Made by a program: the position numbers and the translations under genes. From Blastobasis lacticolella (lineage: Eukaryota; Arthropoda; Insecta; Lepidoptera; Blastobasidae): a stretch of 64,000 nt of DNA. Shown in pieces: positions 60,700 to 64,000 of this stretch. Position 1 is the first letter of the stretch; every line of letters begins with the position of its first letter. The stretch spans positions 12,045,428 through 12,109,427 of the forward strand of contig LR990049.1 in NCBI GenBank assembly GCA_905147135.1. The letters are read 5' to 3'. The notes below the pieces were generated by a model. That model was not told the origin of the DNA and searched no databases. It worked only from the letters and a program-made list of their open reading frames with translations.

Positions 60700-62399
60700 A
60701 CAAAAAATAAAGACCTCAGTGAATAGAGATACAAAACTACCTTCACAATTCATGCGATCCGGATGAGAGTTGTTACAAATCGCAAAAAAGGCGAGCCCCG
60801 CTTTTCGAAAGCGATTTCTTGAAATGTTTCACAATACGCTCCAGGGGCATTGTGCTGGGATCTGGGCGTTTCCTTTTCAGCCTACACAACCATTATTTAT
60901 CTTTCTGTATTTCTTGTGGGGTTTTAAACCATTCCAAGGGAATCTGTTGCTCGTCCGCATGTGGTGCTTTATTATAATTAAGTATGTTGGACTCAATATG
61001 GTTGGAGCGGACATAGAACCAGCATAATCTGTAAAGAAATGAGAAGACAATTTAGTGGCGCGACGTTGTTCGTCTGCTGTTCAGTCGCTGTTCGGTCGTA
61101 GCGCGCACGCTGTTGTTGTGAAAATATTTTTAAATACGGATTTGTCATTAGTACTAAACTCGAAATTGCATATGCATTTTTGATTGGGGCCAACTCTAAA
61201 ACGCAAAGAAAACGTGAGCCCGCACTTGAATTTGAGCACAATATACATATTTGCAAATATTGGCCAGCACCGGGAGAGCCACACTTATTCATTTTTGTAA
61301 AACGACGATAACGACGTACTGCGATATATCATGTTTGCAGAAAGGTTATCGCTATATTTCATAAGCCTAATTAGTTACAAAGTGCCATGCAAAGCTGAAG
61401 GTTTAAAAGCCCCCCTTAAAAGTGGGCTTAGAAACGACCAAAAACAACAAATAAAATGGCATAGCGCAAACTGAACAGTCCTTATCTGGGACGTCGCTCC
61501 GTCTCGGCTGCTGATTGCGTCGTGGGGGAGTAATGACTTAATACAATGCTTTCACGGAAATTGTATACCATTACAAAGCCACGACATGTCCCTACCCCGT
61601 CATTACGGCGTCATCAACTCAAATTTTAATCTAGAGGGTTCGTGCGGACCTTTACTCCGCAGTATTTATTTTCGTTTTATTGCTTTATTAAAGACGATCG
61701 AAGCGATCGTACGATGGGCAGCGCCTTCATTGTTTTATGATTTATTGCCGGTCAACACCTCAGGAAATTGCCAGCTTTTTTTCTCTATCCTAATGACTTC
61801 ACGCCAAAAACATGGCGTTATTTATTAAGCCAAGAAAGGAGAGACCTGCCTATAATTAAAATGGCATTTAATGGCAGTTACCGAAGTCACCCCAAGTGTG
61901 GCTCTAAGTACCCACCGCGACTCGTAAAAGGCCTTATAAAATAAACTTGAACCATTTCAACGGGCCGTACCCTTAAATCGGTCGACCGTGTAATTTTATG
62001 TCAAAATATCACCATAATCCGGCGGAAAACTGAATTGCCCGAAATAAGTTAGTAGAGTTTATTTTGATTATATTTTCTTGCGGGCTGGTTATTTACATAG
62101 TTTTGGGAAGTTGCGGATATTCGGCATAATCGACTGTCGAAGCACTCATGTTTATTTTCTGGGATAGAAACTGTGGCGGCGCCGTAATACTCATGAGGAC
62201 GCCGCAAGACACAGCTTCCGCCCAACTTCGGGGAAAGTGATTAACTTTATCTTTATTTAATCCACAATTAATATGAGTCTAAGCTGTGTTTGAACGCCTC
62301 TAACTTAATTAAGGCAGTCAGTTTACCTTATCCAAGTATTGCAGCGTCAAAACGCTCGAAGTTGGGGAAGTTATCTCTAAAGTTCCGCAATCCACCTAG
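60700..62399. other. Non-coding DNA, unique-looking
   Basis: No supportable gene. ORFs of 60-99 codons on both strands overlap each other and lack domains. Around 61620-61800 there are clustered AT-core motifs (ttatt, ttattaaag) next to 'cgatcgaagcgatcg', as seen in conserved non-coding DNA, but nothing proves this. Confidence 0.3.
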
Positions 62400-63705
62400 C
62401 TCGGAGGTCGAGCCATCTCTCTGCAAATGGCCCTCTAAGTAGCCCGAAGTCTCGGACCCACTACAAGTCCCCGAACGTTGTTATGAAGATCCCTTCTGCA
62501 TAATGAGAAATAACGGCTGGTACGTCCTGCAGCGGTGTTCCAAGTTGACCGATTGCGGGCTCCGACTCGGATACGGCGGAATCGCCGAGTGCATGCGCGG
62601 CGCCGTCGGCCCGCGGCCAAAATGAAACATTACAAACAAATGCTGCCCAAACAGAAACGTTTTAAAATGCAATCTTTGCGGAAGCGAGAGATTAATGTTG
62701 GAAACGTTTAAACGCTCCACGGTGACAGTGCCAAAAATCCTTGTCTCCCGCGCCGTATGTTTGCGGTGGCAAAAAGGTTTTCCGTGGAGAATTTCCTTCA
62801 TTAAAGCTGTGGAAATTAGCTTTAGTTTGTGGCACACTCGCAAGGGGGTGGGTTCACCGCATGCAAGTCATTATGCGGACGATCATTGAATTAATTACGT
62901 GGAGGGCGGCACGGGCGCGGAAGTGCCGAGCCGCGGGCTCGCGACCGTCCTCGCCGCCCGCGCCGCCGGCGACGTCCAGATGCTCCTGACGAACAGGGGC
63001 TTCTCAATCTACTTCATAAGCAGGTTATACAAAATCTAATTGCGGTTCCATTGCGGTTCTTGCGGTCATTTAAATCGCTGTTATTAAAATCAAAACAGGT
63101 AAGTGGAACGAAACAATTCGAGATTCACCTTAACATTACTATCCTTTGCAAATAAATGTTACTCTACTAACTTATCCATAGATAGGAATGTAGTTTAATA
63201 GATCGCTTCGTATTCCGTGTGTAAAATTTATGGCTACAGCGGATACAAAATTTTAAATATTATTCCCATTCCATGACATCGGCGATATTTTAGCGAGCGG
63301 TACATTTGAATTTCAGGGAATAGCGTACGTAATAATTGTAAAACCGAAAGAAATACGTCAGAACGAATAACGAATGTAGGCAACTAAACAGTGTAAAATA
63401 AGCATCAACGGTGTCCGAACAAAATCGCGATACTAAATGGGACTAACCGGTTGCGAGCTAGCACAGTGAAATTGCGAATTGATTGTCGTGATGCTAGCGG
63501 ACTTTGCATGTTTAAGTGTAGATAAGAGGGCTGTAACATTCCCCCTTTGGGGCTGGGCGGGTAGGCGGGATCGGCGGACTTGGCGAATCGAATTAGGTCG
63601 GGTGCCCGATGGTATCTCGCTCGCTGCACCTAGGGCTACCAGCGCGCCCAGACCCGATCACCGATGCCCGATATCGAACGACGTCAAATTAGATGACAAA
63701 TAGAG
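62400..63705. other. GC-richer unique islands
   Basis: About 62440-62620, 62890-62990 and 63530-63670 are GC/CpG-rich ('gccgcccgcgccgccggcga', 'ggggctgggcgggtaggcgg') and match no repeat in the window. ORFs up to 120 codons occur on both strands without domains. Possible promoter or enhancer DNA. Confidence 0.3.
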
Positions 63706-63904
63706 GACCTCAGAATCGATTTGCGTGGAATACGAATCGGCAAATCGTTAGTTGTATGCTCGAGCCGGAAGTATTACATTTTCATTCGATTGGGTTCCAT
63801 TTGGATATCAAAAAAGTCTACAAATTTTTACAATTTGAGGTAGTTTTTAAAATTGAGGGAAGCAAAAGAGCAAGCAGGTCACCTTATGGCAATTATTCGA
63901 ATAA

Positions 63905-64000
63905 CACCAATCCACTTACGGGCTTCGTACAAGGCAACTAATGCCTGGGAGATAAAATCAGAACATGGGCAGCAGCGTTTTCTTTTCAGTGATTTTGACT
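63905..64000 (+). repeat. Repeat C, copy 8, runs off the window
   Basis: 'cacttacgggcttcgtacaa', 'ggcaactaatgcc' and 'catgggcagcagcgttttc' match the 5' half of repeat C. The rest lies beyond the last base. Confidence 0.65.

Overview
This window looks like nuclear DNA from a moth or butterfly. It is AT-rich, almost gene-free, and built largely of short interspersed repeats of lepidopteran character: tRNA-headed SINEs, A-tailed LINE 3' ends, LEP1/Helitron-like remnants, RTE tails ending in (ATG)n, and small terminal-inverted-repeat elements. There is no rRNA, no CRISPR array, no bacterial operon layout, and no tRNA gene outside SINE heads.

Only one host coding exon is well supported. It starts at 41833 on the + strand and encodes a signal peptide followed by about 155 residues of a secreted, basic, N-glycosylatable domain. 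It ends at a clean phase-1 splice donor (42355|GTAAC). Its pattern resembles the N-terminal region of neuregulin-type EGF ligands, the insect representative being Vein. No Ig or EGF exon was found downstream, so 42356 to at least 64000 is probably its first coding intron. The leader carries short upstream ORFs, one of which overlaps the start codon as ATGA. Weaker coding candidates are a Cys-rich 3'-exon-like ORF (about 1163-1363), a small exon-like block (15640-15757), and a signal-peptide-like mini-exon on the - strand (60690-60622) that happens to be in frame with a LINE.

Mobile DNA. A 5'-truncated non-LTR retrotransposon (58358 to about 60600, - strand) keeps an uninterrupted reverse transcriptase with FADD motif. 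A second, broken reverse transcriptase fragment lies at 37770-38335 (- strand). Four repeat families recur throughout: SINE A (6 copies), SINE B (3 copies), repeat C (8 copies, the last running off the window end), and repeat D (A-tailed, at least 7 pieces). At least five inverted-repeat elements can be delimited: 4324-4436 with TTA target duplication, 19461-19587, 20352-20498 with a nested palindrome, 29447-29715 and 29996-30217. Two copies of one longer terminal-inverted-repeat element lie at about 24.1-24.6 kb and 33.7-34.1 kb.

Layout: 1-41.5 kb is intergenic (or upstream intron) repeat-rich DNA with scattered GC-richer unique islands (6.7, 9.8, 26.1-28.4 kb); 41.6-42.4 kb is the promoter, leader and first coding exon of the neuregulin-like gene; 42.4-64 kb is its probable long intron with more repeats, a LINE, and GC-richer islands (45.4-46.0, 57.2-57.6, 62.4-63.7 kb) that could be regulatory. 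Repeat boundaries are by eye, accurate to about 10-20 bases unless an exact repeat is described. Family names come from memory and were not checked against a library.
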